Source of the DNA: Poecilobothrus nobilitatus
Lineage: Eukaryota; Arthropoda; Insecta; Diptera; Dolichopodidae
Assembly: GCA_947095535.1 (NCBI GenBank)
Contig: OX352772.1
Location: 149,255,383-149,319,382 of the forward strand
Reading direction: 5' to 3'
Length of the DNA: 64,000 nt
Part shown: piece by piece, positions 54,016 through 64,000 of the stretch
Numbering within the stretch: position 1 is the first letter of the stretch
Layout of the letters: each line of letters begins with the position of its first letter
Notes under the pieces: generated by a model
Database searches by the model: none
Seen by the model: only the letters and a program-made list of their open reading frames with translations
What the model was told of the DNA's origin: nothing
Program-made: the position numbers and the translations under genes

Positions 54016-54365
54016 TCAAAACCTTAAATATGAAATTTCAAACCGTTCCACCGGGTCGTTTAAGCTGTATACGTGCCCACAGCCACACACACATACACAT
54101 ACACACATTAACTCGTTCGAGTTGGCCGTTGGCACGCAGAATACCGGTTGTAATTTTGATGTGTTTAATGCTTTCTTTTTCACAGTGATTCTTAAAATCA
54201 GTGGATGTGAAGGCGCTTCCTCTGTCTGATATGATACGAGTTCGATTGCCCAATATTGCCTTTTGATTTTAAAGTCTATGAATGGCTTCTTGCGTATTTG
54301 TTGTTTTTGTTGGATACATCCAAGTAAATTTTTTAAAAGCATCTATCACCACGAAAATATATTTT
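54016..54365 (-). pseudogene. Gypsy-type integrase core fragment
   Basis: Minus-strand frames give FKKFTWMYPTKTTNTQEAI and then GNRTRIISDRGSAFTSTDF and ITTGILRANGQLERVN, the central part of a Ty3/Gypsy integrase core with the second Asp (SDRGSAF) and the Glu (QLERVN). It is broken by a frameshift at about 54250. A small CA-rich microsatellite (54082-54108) has grown in its 3' end. Confidence 0.85.
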
Positions 54366-54560
54366 AAATTGATGGAGGAAGATATAATCGAACACTCTAC
54401 AACTCCATATAACTCACCATTGTTAATAGTGCCTAAAAAGAGCTAAGATGGGGAGGAAAAGTGGAGACTAGTGGTAGATTTTAGATCATTGAATAAAAAA
54501 ATAGTAGACGACAAATCTCCATTGGACAAATAATATTTTTCTACATTGGATATGAATATT
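54366..54560 (+). pseudogene. Gypsy-type reverse transcriptase N-terminal fragment
   Basis: Plus strand: EEDIIEHSTTPYNSPLLIVP, then after a stop EKWRLVVDFRSLNKKIVDD and FSTLDMN. These are RT motifs 1-3 of Ty3/Gypsy (the LDM marks the first catalytic Asp). Two in-frame stops. It abuts the oppositely oriented integrase piece, so the two come from different insertions or an inversion. Confidence 0.85.
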
Positions 54561-54879
54561 TGTTTCAAAGAAATAAATATTCAGTTGGGATAAAGTAAAT
54601 AACAGTTTTAGATTCGATTTTATTTATTTAAAAAAAAAACAAAATAATAATATTTGTTCTAACACTTTTATTTTTCTTTTATACTTAACTTACATTTTAC
54701 AATTTAATCAACAACTATTTTCAAAATTTAATATACTTTTATTTCTTAATTTAATAAGTTTAAATATTTATATTTGATACGGAGCTTCGACGATTTTGAA
54801 ATCCAGAACAGAACTTCATTTAATTCGTTTATTTCCTGATATTTATATTATAATTTTTGGTTACGGAAACTAATTGAAA

Positions 54880-55340
54880 CATTATTTTGTGGGAACAAAA
54901 TTTTGTCTGTATGAAAATAATTGTTTTTATAATAATGCTCCAGATGCTGAATTTGTAGGAACTTGTACATAGATTTATTGGAAGTAAATATATGGGATAA
55001 TAATTTAGTTTTATAGGAATATAAGTCATATAAAAATAATTGAAAAGATATTATTTTGTGGGAACATTAAAATATTTAATTAGCAGGAATTTTGTATATT
55101 GGAGAATAATTATTTTTTTATGATAATATTGCAAATGCTGAATTTGCAGGATCGTTACTGAAGATAAATCTATGGGATAATAATTATTCACTTTTTCAAG
55201 AATATAGGTGTCTTATTAACATAATAAGAATTTTGTCTATGGAAAAGTAATAATATATATTTCTATAATAATGTGCGAATGCTGAATTGACAAGAATGTT
55301 TTAGATTTATTGAAAATAAATCTATAGGAAATTAATTATT
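54880..55340 (+). repeat. Degenerate tandem repeat, three units of ~110-165 bp
   Basis: Units share 'gaattttgt.tat...' then 'ataataat.....aatgctgaatt' and 'aaataaatctatgggataataatta'. The best matches begin near 54893, 55085 and 55228. They occupy the place where the Gypsy RT palm would be between the fragments at 54366 and 55361. Confidence 0.6.
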
Positions 55341-55360
55341 TTTAAAATAATGCTTTTTTA

Positions 55361-55820
55361 TTGTTAGTGGTGTCATTACCATTTATAACACATAACAACG
55401 CATTTGAAATGCTTAAAGAAAAACTAATAAACCCGCCTATATTAAGTTACTCAAATTTTTCACAACCATTCATGTTAAGAACTGATGCATCGAATTATGC
55501 ATTAAGAGCTGTTTTATCTAATTCTCAAAGAATTATAGGAAAAGATAAGCCTATAGTCTATGTCATTAAATCAGTCAAATCAGCAAGTCATTAAATAAAT
55601 ATGAATTAAATAAGCCAATTATAGAAAAAGAGCTTTTGGCAATACATTGGGGTATTAACTATTTTAGATCATATCTTGTTGGTAAAAAATTTATAGTTTA
55701 TACTGACCATAGGCCATTGGTAAGCTTATTCACACATAAAATTCCATCCAAATTAACAAGAGTTCGTGGAGACCTTATGGATTATGCCTTTGAAATAAAA
55801 TTTAAGCGTAGAAGCCATTA
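55361..55820 (+). pseudogene. Gypsy-type RT end and RNase H
   Basis: INPPILSYSNFSQPFMLRTD with DASNYAL (RNase H first Asp) is followed, after a frameshift at about 55590, by EKELLAIHWGINYFRSYLVG and FIVYTDHRPLVSLFTHKIPS, then RGDLMDYAFEIKFK. It is the RNase H of a Ty3/Gypsy element in normal order on the plus strand, consistent with the RT fragment at 54366. Confidence 0.88.
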
Positions 55821-55864
55821 AAGTATGGATGTTTTAAAAAATTAAAAACAAAATTAAAAACAAA

Positions 55865-56340
55865 AGGGTACAGAATTTACTAACGAACTGCTAAAACATA
55901 TTTGCAAATTTTTGAAAATTGAGAAAGTTACATCAACACCTTGTCACCACGAAACACTAGCTTCCATTGAAAGAAATCATAGAGTAGTAAATGACTATCT
56001 TATGACTTTGCAAGGACAATACAATTGGGACGAATACCTACCATACTATAAGTACTTTTATAACTCAACACCACAATAGTACTACAAAATACTCATCGTT
56101 TGAATTAGTTTATGGAAAAATTAGCACACTTTCTTGTGAAATATTAAATAGTATATATAATTTAGACGATTATTTAAATGTATCAAAAATAAAATTAAAA
56201 CATGCAAATGAAAAAGCGAAAGACTATTTAATTAAAGCAAAAGAATATAACTAACTATGTCTATATAAAAATAACAAAAAAGAAAAATTAGAAGTTAATT
56301 TTAAAGGACTAAATAAAATTAAAAAGGTCCAAATAGCACT
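55865..56340 (+). pseudogene. Gypsy-type integrase C-terminal half
   Basis: GTEFTNELLKHICKFLKIEK, STPCHHETLASIERNHRVVN (the Glu of the DDE set) and YLPYYKYFYNSTP, followed by decayed sequence related to the post-core region. The N-terminal integrase (zinc finger, first Asp) is missing: a deletion joins RNase H to mid-integrase at about 55830-55865. Confidence 0.8.
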
Positions 56341-57470
56341 GTAAGAATAAAAACAAAGAAATAAAATTACACAATAATAATTTAATAAAATATAGAAAAC
56401 ATCAATATATATGTATATAAAAATAAAGTAAAAATAATATAAACATTTTTGTTTTAAATCTAAATAATTCTTCTTTAAAATAAGGTAAATTTTTTTTTTT
56501 TAATTTTCTATGTAAAATAAGATTATAATATATAAAATTATGATAGTACACGTCATATAATAAATTAGTTTAAATTGTAGAAATGTAAACTAATTTTTTT
56601 TTTTTGGAGCAAGGATGCAGTATATCTTGATCTGTTCACAAAATTATTTCCATAACAGTAAATTACTAAAATAAAAATGTAAAAGTAAAACTAAAATTAT
56701 GCTGACCTAACGTTTTGTGCATTACTTGTAGCATTTGTATTATTTGTATTATTTTGTATGATATTATGTACATTGACTTTGTACGATACAGAAATAAACT
56801 GAAGGAATCAAATTACATTGTTTGCGTTTATTTTTGGATGCAATGTTGATAATACATGACTCATATAATATATTTTTATTTTTGTGAATATGGAAATTAA
56901 AATATAAAGAAGAACTAGGTCAGTATATATGATTGTATTATGCCCCAATGAAAATTCTTTGTAACTAAATAATAAATTAACTAATTTATTGATTTAAAAT
57001 ATTTTGTATTAAATAAATGTAATTCAAAAATAGTATAAATAGGTTGATATGTCAAAATAAAAATCAGAATTATTTTTGAATTTGGATTCAAACCTGAATA
57101 GTTTTCTTGAGCAATTAACTTTGCTTGTCTTATTTTATTATAATTTATTTTATCAGAGCAATTAACTTTACTTGTTTTATTTTATTTATTAATTTAATTT
57201 AAAAAGGTTTGCCTTAAACTAAGGAAACGGCAATTAACTTTGCCATATTGATCAGTGTTAACTGCGCTGGATAAATATACGGTAAATTGTACGTGTGCCA
57301 TTACTAAAAATTAATAACAGCACGTTAGCCGCATACATACAATTAGTTAGGGAAAGACTCTTATAAAAAATCAATATAACACCAAAAATATTATAGTATA
57401 TATATATAAGTATATATAAGTATATACTTATATATAAATGTATATATATAAGTATATACATTTATAAACC
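56341..57470. other. AT-rich sequence with a short direct repeat
   Basis: No gene. 'gagcaattaactttgcttgtcttattttatt' at about 57111 recurs at about 57157, and 'ggcaattaactttgcc' follows at 57228. A TATATA-rich, self-complementary stretch lies at 57393-57460. It may include the LTR of the Gypsy element, but its limits are unclear. Confidence 0.4.
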
Positions 57471-58130
57471 TTTTTAATAATACCCCATATGATGACAGTA
57501 TATCCCTTAATTTTACAGTAGGGGCTTATAAACGCTCTCATCCTCCAACAGGACGGTCTTTAACTATTGTGCACAAATAAAAATTGTACAGCTGGCCAAG
57601 ATCTTTTTAATTATACCACATGTGATAATATAGCGCTGTCTTTTATATCAAGGGCTTATAACAGCTTTCTGGACGCAAGCCCCTCATCCCGGAACCAGCG
57701 CCTCCAAACAAAAGTTGTAGAGCTATCAAATATCGTTTTAATGATACTCCTCATGATTATATATCGCTGACTTTTATATTAATGGCTTATAAACAGTTTC
57801 AGGAACCAAGCAGGGCGTCTTAGAATAATGGCCTCGAAACTAAAATTGAACAGCTCGCCAAGATCTTTTCAATAATACTCCACATGATCATATGCAGCTG
57901 ATATTATATTAAGCGTTTATAAAAGCTTTCTGGACCCAAACAGGGCATACTGGAACCAGAGTACCCAAACAAAAGTGGTTAGGCTTGTTAAGACCTTTTC
58001 AATAGTACCCCAAATGGAAACTTTTGGGTATAAATATTGAAATCCCCATACAACTTATAAAGGGCTAAAAGGGCTCTTTTGGAACCAAAAATATCCAATT
58101 TCATTTTTCAGAAGTGCTTCATCTTTTTGA
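57471..58130 (+). repeat. Tandem repeat, ~131 bp period, about five diverged units
   Basis: Units start at 57472, 57605, 57736, 57866 and 57996 with 'ttttaataatac.cc..atgat'. They share 'gcttataaa.agctttctgga', 'cc.aacaaaagt' and an ending 'gctcgccaagatc'. Steps are 133, 131, 130 and 130 bases. The last unit is shorter and diverges. The composition is richer in C and G than the flanks. Satellite-like; no coding potential. Confidence 0.85.
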
Positions 58131-58660
58131 TACGAAGTGAGTGAGTGAGTGGTTTCATGCATTTGTTAGAAGCAGCTTTATATAAAAGATTATATAAGTA
58201 GTATAAGATGTCGCATTACGAACAAAATTTTGTCAGAAATTTTCATTTTGTGCACCCATTGGTAGGTGCAGCAATATGTGTTAGAATATTTATATTGCTG
58301 CAACAATGTACCCAAATGCTTATAAACTTACAATTTGTGTCAGAGACTAGAGCTAACTTTGTATATAGATAAATAGTATTGGTTTTTTTATGTATGGATG
58401 ATATGCGCGTTAGTTTTTATTTGATATCACACTTTATTATATTATGTAAATCAATTTCGATGTTTCCAAAAATTTATTATTCAAAAACTTAAACTTCCCA
58501 GTGCACCGAAAATAAAAATTTCGAAATATTTTTAAATTATGCAACTAAAAATATTTATTTTTGTTAATATTATTTATTATTCAGATAAAATTATTATTTT
58601 AGTTAATACATATATTAAATAATTGAGTATTTATAATGAACATTTTTTCGTAAAATCAAT
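58131..58660. other. AT-rich intergenic sequence
   Basis: Nothing recognised apart from a 'gtgagtgagtgagtgg' run at 58138-58152. Confidence 0.4.
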
Positions 58661-59019
58661 ATATTTGAAATAAATTATAAAAATTATTTAATTATTTTGC
58701 CACCAATTATAGATTTTACTCGTCTTTTTTAATAAATGTTATTAAACAAACAAATGAAGTAAAACACATCAAAAATTGCATTAATTAATCATTTATTAAA
58801 TAATATATAGTGACAAAATGCATTCTGCAAAATGCATAGTGACAAAATGCATTCTGCAAAATGCATAGTGACAAAATACATTCTGCAATGAAATTATTGC
58901 AATTTTTTATGTGTTTTACTTCATTTGTTTATTTAATAAAATTTACTAAAAAAAACGAGTAAAATCTAAAATTAGTGGCAAAATAATTAAATAATTTTTA
59001 TAATTTATATCAAATACAT
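58661..59019. repeat. Palindromic element with ~125 bp arms and a 29 bp tandem repeat as loop
   Basis: The left arm 58661-58785 matches the reverse complement of 58893-59019 over about 125 bases with few differences, including 'aattatttaattattttgccac' and 'caaatgaagtaaaacacat'. The central loop holds three copies of a 29-mer (tagtgacaaaatgcattctgcaaaatgca) at 58808, 58837 and 58866. Noncoding. The structure is of foldback/MITE type with an amplified core. Confidence 0.9.
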
Positions 59020-59719
59020 ATATTATTTCATAAATTTATTTTTGAACTTTTCGTAAAATCGGGTAAATTATCATATAAAATAAAAAAACCTTATTTTGAT
59101 TTTACATGTACTATTAAAAATCAATCCGAATCGGTTAGAAAGTTATTTTATCCAAAAATTTTGAAAGTTACTTTATCCAATGACAATGGGCCGATTAGTT
59201 TATCTTTGTTTTCATTGGTATAGTTAATTCTTAATTGGTATTTTCTTTAATATTTATTTTTAAAATTTTTTGTAAGTTAATAATTTCTAATGTAGAATTT
59301 TATTTTTTATTTTATTTTTCATCAATGGTGGATTGACCAATTTAATATAATTTAATCAATCCTTCAAATTTTTATCTTCTCCTGCAAAATGGATGCATTC
59401 TTTTATTATAAGCTCGCGATTATTTTTTATAAATTTTTTATGTCTAAAAATATCTTGAAAAACAGCACAGTGTATTTGACCTACTTTAAAAAAACTGTCT
59501 AACGGTACATATAATTTACCGAAAAATTTGGCATAATATTTGGCAAAAATCAAAAATTCAGATGCGCATGTTAGAACTTCATCCGTTTTTCTGAATTTTT
59601 TTTAACATAGTTGGCAATGACATTTGAAAGTTTTATTTTTTAATTAAACTAAAATTTTCAGATATTATTTTACTTTTCGCATCAAGTACTCGTACTTATT
59701 TAATTTTATTTCTCAACAA
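59020..59719. other. AT-rich intergenic sequence
   Basis: No gene supported. 'tttcgtaaaatc' at 59047 repeats a sequence at 58647 in direct orientation, one copy on each side of the palindromic element. Confidence 0.4.
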
Positions 59720-60120
59720 GTATTCAATGGTTTATATCTTATCTGTCAAACAGAAAACAAAAAGCAAAAATAAATGGTGTTCCTCTCAGATTCTGTGGAT
59801 GTTATTCTTAGTGTACCGCAGGGCTCGATTCTAGGCGTTTTAATATTTTTAATTTATGTAAACGATATAGAACAATCTGTTGCATTGTCAAAAATTGTTT
59901 TGTTTGCTGATGATGCTCTGTTATATGCTGAAGGAAGTAATGCTAAGGAATGTGTACAAAAAATTAATGCAGATTTGAAAAAATTAAAAACGTGGTTCAA
60001 AATGAATAAGCTCAGTTTAAACACTGAAAAAAAAATGTATGATAATAAATGGTGAAACAAATGAACATATTAAAATTTTATCAGAATTGTTTGCCATAAA
60101 CAATACAGTAGAACAAAATT
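59720..60120 (+). pseudogene. LINE reverse transcriptase fragment with catalytic motifs
   Basis: Before 59774 another frame reads WFISYLSNRKQKAKINGVPL. The main frame then gives VPQGSILGVLIFLIYVNDIE and VLFADDALLYAEGSN (catalytic FADD), then LKTWFKMNKLSLNTEK. After a shift at about 60030 it gives MIINGETNEHIKILSE. This is the RT palm and the start of the thumb of a CR1/Jockey-like LINE. Confidence 0.85.
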
Positions 60121-60132
60121 CGAAGTGTGACT

Positions 60133-60375
60133 TTATAATTGAATTGTATACTGTAATTGCACATTGAAAAAGTAACTATTTTCTAATTTTTGAATTTTTT
60201 TTACAAATATAGTCAATATATTTTTAAATGCTACTTTATTATCAAAAATGACTCCTAAGTACTTCATTTTTTCTACCTTACCAATTAGTTCATTGAAATA
60301 TAAAGAATGGAAAAGTGTGATATTTTCAATCGCTGTGTTAGTTTTAATCATAATAGAAAAGTGTGTTATTTTCAA
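60133..60375 (-). pseudogene. LINE RT thumb fragment in inverted orientation
   Basis: The minus-strand frame contains VEKMKYLGVIFDNKVAF and ILTIFVKKIQKL, the 'v..mKYLGviiD.kL.F' motif that normally follows the palm. It is the next part of the domain at 59720 but on the opposite strand, so a local inversion or two head-to-head fragments are present. Confidence 0.7.
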
Positions 60376-61379
60376 AAGTGTGTTAACACATTTTGTGTGT
60401 TATAAAGCTGATATAGACTCCAGAATAGACCTCTTTCTCTCATAACATATTTTGTTCGTTGTAATGCTCCCCATCACCTCCTGCTCTGTGTGAAAGTTAA
60501 TGCGAGACACTCTGTATATAAGTGTATACTCTGTAAGTATAATTTACTTTTTGTAAATTTAAATAAAACAATAAAATTTTTTTTCAAGAAGATGTTCTCC
60601 TTGGTTTATTGTAAAATTAATAGTGATTTCTTTTATTTTATTTATAGTAAAATCTTACAAAATTTCTTTACAAATTTTTGCTTATTTTAAAATCCTAAAT
60701 ATAATTTATTGGTTTACATGAAAAGATTACAAAATTTCTTTATAAATACTTAATATAATTTATTGATCTACATTTATTAAAAATTCATAAAAATAATTTT
60801 TGCATTACAAAATATCTGTTCTCATTACATTGTTGGTGGTCTTAGTATCATATTGGTCAATAAGCGGAACTTACTATAAGTGGATTTTCCAATATTTATT
60901 TTTAGTTCACAAATAATAATTTTCGCTTATTGAGCAAAACAAAGTACAAATTTTTTAAGTGTAATTCTTATTAAGTAATAAGACCAGTATTTTATTTTTG
61001 GAACAATAATAAAAAAATAATAATTTAGTAAGAACCTTTTTTCTTTTTTTTAATAAGAAACTAATTTTTTTTTAAATGTAATTTTTGTTGTTGTTTCTTT
61101 TCTTTTAAATGTTATTTAATAACAAAGTATTCGAATTTCAATTTATGACAATTTTTTATTTGGTTAAAAATATTTATTTTGTTTATAAATTAAGGTTCTT
61201 TACTTTAATAATTACTCATTCGTTTACAATTTTATTTAAATGCCTATTAAGTAAAAATTATTAAATAAGGAATTATATCAAGTTCAAAATAATATTAACA
61301 ATTAATTGTTTGTTAAAGAAATAACATTTTGCTAGTTAAAAATTTATTATTATTATTATGATTATAAATGATTTTTATT
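60376..61379. other. AT-rich sequence, probably including the errantivirus LTR
   Basis: No gene. The 3' LTR of the minus-strand errantivirus should occupy part of this stretch, below 61415, but I could not locate its far end because only one copy is in the window. Confidence 0.4.
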
Positions 61380-61427
61380 TGTATTTATTAGTTAATGTAA
61401 TGGACTATCATAACTCTTCCCCGCTTA
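61380..61427 (-). repeat. Errantivirus polypurine tract and 3' LTR start
   Basis: Read on the minus strand: the purine run taagcggggaag (61427-61416) is followed by agttatgatag. Errantivirus LTRs commonly begin AGTTA right after such a tract, and the envelope gene ends about 190 bases upstream, as expected. Confidence 0.6.
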
Positions 61428-61616
61428 AAAATCAAATGTCCTCATTTGACTTCATTTTTAAAAAAATGATGTTTTGAATGAATTTCTTTTGGGAGCGATT
61501 GGCTGTTTATTTTGCTTAATTTTTGTTGTCAACGGAATTGCAGATGACGATTGCTTTGCATTTTCATGTTGTGTTTTGGTTTCTTTGACTATTGATATGT
61601 GAGTATGATCTTGTAA

Positions 61617-63061
61617 TTATTTTATCGATTCTTCGGATGCGGTGTTTACGCCATGTTTGTTATTGATAATTACTTTATTATTTTTTTTCCTTAAAGTTAG
61701 TATGATAATTGTTGTTATTAATAATAAGGTAATTAGCATTGTTGGTCCCATTCCAATAACACTCAAAACTTGATCAGTAAATGTTTTTTTTTTTAATAAA
61801 TTAATTTCTTTAGTGTTGTTGATATGAATATGGCGGAGTAGTTCTAGTGATAGATGTTCTTGTAATTCCTTTTTAATAAATTCGGGTTGAAGAATTGCTG
61901 GCAACACTTTGTCTGTTGGAATTTCCTTTGAAGAATAAGTTTTTTGGTTTACTGTTACTGTGGAGTTATGAAATATAATTAAATAAATTCCATTTATAAA
62001 TTTGATTCATAATTGATGATAACTGTTGCTGTGAATTGATTTAGCAATAATATGCCCTCTACTACTAATTCCACTGATGGGATATGATGGTTGTTTGTTA
62101 TATTGCATGCTGAATTTTTGCCTTTTATGATGTTCGGAATGCAGGTAGAGTTAGTTATGTCCATTATTTCATTTTCGTTACATATTGTTATAGAATTAAT
62201 TACTTTACAATTTTTTGATTTTATACCTAATATTTTTTCTTTATTTAATAAAATTTGTTCATAATCAATTTTTACTACTACATTTCCAATTTTTATTGCT
62301 TTAATTAATAATTTTACAAATATTTCATTTGAAGTTAAAGGAATTTCAATGAGATAGAACAAGCAAGTACCATTACTTATAACCTTTACATTAGAAAAAT
62401 CTAATGCTTCTTCAACATTTTCATAAGGAAAATTTTCTTTATCTAATATTTCCACTAAAATTTCTATTTCTGATTTTGACAATAATATAGGATTTATTAC
62501 ACCTAATTTTGCCCAATGAATCTCATATTTTAAATTAACTATTTCTTCTTTAATCAATTTCAATTTATATTGAATTTGAAGAACAGAATGGTTATCAATT
62601 ATACTTTTGTTTTTTAAATTTTCTAAAATTTTGTTAGTTATTTCAGTAATGTTATTTATCCTGTCATTATAAGTTTTGTTTATTATTACCTGTTTGTTAT
62701 TATTATTTAACATATTATTTACTTTTTTCTTTATCATAATATAGTCATCGTGATCTGGAGTACCTGCTATCCATTTCCAGGCAGTACCGATCGCATTTAT
62801 GGCTCTTGGTTTTCGGTGTATATTAAACTCATATAGTAAATCTTGTATTTGATGGGTTTCATATTCCAAGTATAGGTAAAGTGCATGTGTTTTGATATCA
62901 TTTAGGACAGCAATAATTTCATCTAATGAAGATCGTAAAATACCCAAGTCAATGGTGTGAATTAGTCGAAAATTTCCTTTTTGTACCTTAGCTGAACCTG
63001 ACTTGATGGCCACTATGTGTGATCCGTTAAAATCCAATATTTGAACATCTCCAAGCACCAT
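61617..63061 (-). pseudogene. env: Errantivirus envelope (baculovirus F-like), one frameshift
   Basis: The first frame (63061-61994) carries GSHIVAIKSGSAKV and FRLIHTIDLG near its start. An RKPR cleavage-type site at residues 83-86 precedes a fusion-peptide-like region (AIGTAWKWIAGTPDHDD). Then come a helical segment and a Cys/Asn-rich ectodomain with several N-glycosylation sites. A frameshift near 62000 leads to the second frame (61907-61617), with a transmembrane span (GMGPTMLITLLLITTIIILT) and a short tail. No signal peptide precedes the first Met. It may be supplied by a spliced upstream exon, as in gypsy. It overlaps the end of integrase by 49 bases. Confidence 0.88.
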
Positions 63062-63998
63062 TTGCAGTAAAAACCTGGAACTTGATAAGATTTAATGTGT
63101 GATTTGTGAATTACCCTCCCTGTTGAGGTAATGATAGTTGTATTTCTATTTTCTTTCACTATTTCGTTTTTATATCTGAAAGTTAATTTTGAACCTAATC
63201 TTTTATTGTGTTTGACATAGACTGTTTGCCCTACTTCGTATTGTTTTAGTGGTTTTCTTTTTTTGTTGTTATATTTTAAATCGTTTAGTTGTTTTACTTT
63301 TAGTTTCTCAATATTTGTCATTCGAGTTTTTTCAAAGTCTGCTGGTGTGATGTTGGGTGTTCCTAAAAAAAGTTCAATAGGTTTTTTTTCAGTAACCGAA
63401 TGTATGGTGTGGTTGTATTCGTTAACTGCTCTTTGTAATAATTCTTCGAAATTACGTTCTAATTTTTCTGCTTTAAGACAACGCATAATTTCAGATAAAG
63501 TGGAGTGGAATCTTTCGATTTGTCCATTAACTTCACTCTTGTAAGATGGTGTTGTAAATACTTTTATTTTCAATTTATCTTCCATCGTTGATTTAATTGT
63601 AGCAGAATTTAAGGATTTTTCATTATTGATAACAACGTACTCTGGTATTCCATAGTAGAATAAAATATCTGTAAGAGTTTATCTTACATATTCGCTTGAT
63701 CTGCTCTGTATCATCCTAACCTGTGCAAATTTAGTAAGTTTATCTATTGCTGTTAGAGCAAGCTTAGATTCCGTTGAAAAAATATCTACGTGAATTGTAT
63801 GACCTGCATTATTAGGTATCGGAGGTATATTATTTTATTTCCTGATTATTAGGATGCCTATCATATTTACTTTCTTTACAAATGGTACAAATTTTTACTA
63901 AATCAGAAATTTTCTTGGATATTCTTGGAAAATAATAATTTTGAATTATCTGGTTTTTGTTTTCTTTACTATTTCTATGAGCGCGTCTATGGGTTTCT
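63013..63998 (-). pseudogene. pol: Errantivirus (Gypsy) integrase, 5' part beyond the window
   Basis: Minus strand from the window edge: zinc-binding region (IETHRRAHRNSKENK, CTICKESKYDRHP), first core part (LTAIDKLTKFAQVRMIQSRS), then after a stop near 63680 GIPEYVVINNEKSLNSATIK (second acid). Then VNGQIERFHSTLSEIMRCLK (the Glu) and the post-core region (FLGTPNITPADFEKTR, YEVGQTVYVKHNKRLGSK, GRVIHKSHIK). Motifs match the 17.6/297/gypsy branch. At least two stops occur between 63840 and 63660. The Gag, protease, RT and 5' LTR would lie past position 64000. Confidence 0.9.
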
Positions 63999-64000
63999 AT

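Noticed and set aside
54082..54108. CA-rich tract as a telomere or regulatory repeat
   Set aside because: Only about 27 bases of ordinary (CA)n/(CATACA) microsatellite inside a decayed integrase.
57471..58130. CRISPR-like array
   Set aside because: The repeated part fills the whole ~131 bp period, there are no constant short repeats with unique spacers, and the sequence is eukaryotic.

Overview
This is a very AT-rich eukaryotic (animal) genomic window that I read as insect, most likely dipteran. I see no bacterial operons, ribosome binding sites or convincing host genes. The fly reading rests on a ~1.5 kb noncoding repeat (four copies) with the layout of the dipteran mini-me/DINE-1 group: a short 5' palindrome, a (GTCC)n tract after 'gccat', subterminal inverted repeats and a 3' stem-loop. 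The window also holds BEL/Pao, Gypsy/errantivirus, Jockey and CR1-like retroelements and a Polinton, all common in insects. Almost all recognisable coding sequence belongs to transposable elements, and most of it is broken.

Layout. 1-3.3 kb: two mini-me-like copies joined and followed by ATT microsatellites. 4.0-7.2 kb: a minus-strand LINE with an internal duplication. 7.7-9.6 kb: a minus-strand BEL/Pao remnant running into a 200-base assembly gap. 10.2-11.6 kb: a tRNA-like head and near-identical ~100 bp units flanking a roughly 480 bp pure ATT array. 13.2-20.0 kb: mini-me-like copy 3 split by a nearly intact Jockey-clade LINE with a 13 bp target-site duplication. 20.5-21.3 kb: two long inverted repeats. 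22.6-23.3 kb: BEL/Pao RNase H remnant. 25.4-31.0 kb: a LINE with a PHD-finger ORF1, interrupted by mini-me-like copy 4 and cut off inside its reverse transcriptase.

31.0-47.4 kb is the centrepiece: a 16.4 kb Polinton/Maverick (adintovirus-like) element with about 240 bp terminal inverted repeats. Left to right it carries a small poly-Q gene and a protein-primed DNA polymerase B (+). A minus-strand virion block follows: small ORF, conserved nuclease-like protein, one-TM microprotein, putative major capsid, putative minor capsid, adenain-type protease and a PLA2-domain protein. Then come a packaging ATPase, several structural or unknown proteins and a chromodomain integrase (+), two predicted secreted proteins (-) and a small basic protein (+). 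These are the parts of a virus-like life cycle (replicate, integrate, build and mature a capsid, package). However, the polymerase, capsid genes, protease neighbourhood, ATPase, integrase tail and one secreted protein all carry stops or frameshifts, so this copy is dead. The right end carries an extra partial terminal repeat, then only the last codons of a LINE.

47.6-64 kb: a LINE 3' scrap, a fossil LINE endonuclease region, Gypsy fragments in both orientations, two tandem-repeat arrays, a striking palindromic element at 58.7-59.0 kb, LINE RT halves facing each other, and the integrase-envelope end of an errantivirus on the minus strand that leaves the window.

The least explained pieces are the two secreted proteins and the one-TM microprotein inside the Polinton, the 268-codon hydrophobic ORF ending on the LINE ORF2 start, the palindromic repeats, and the repeated link between mobile elements and ATT arrays.
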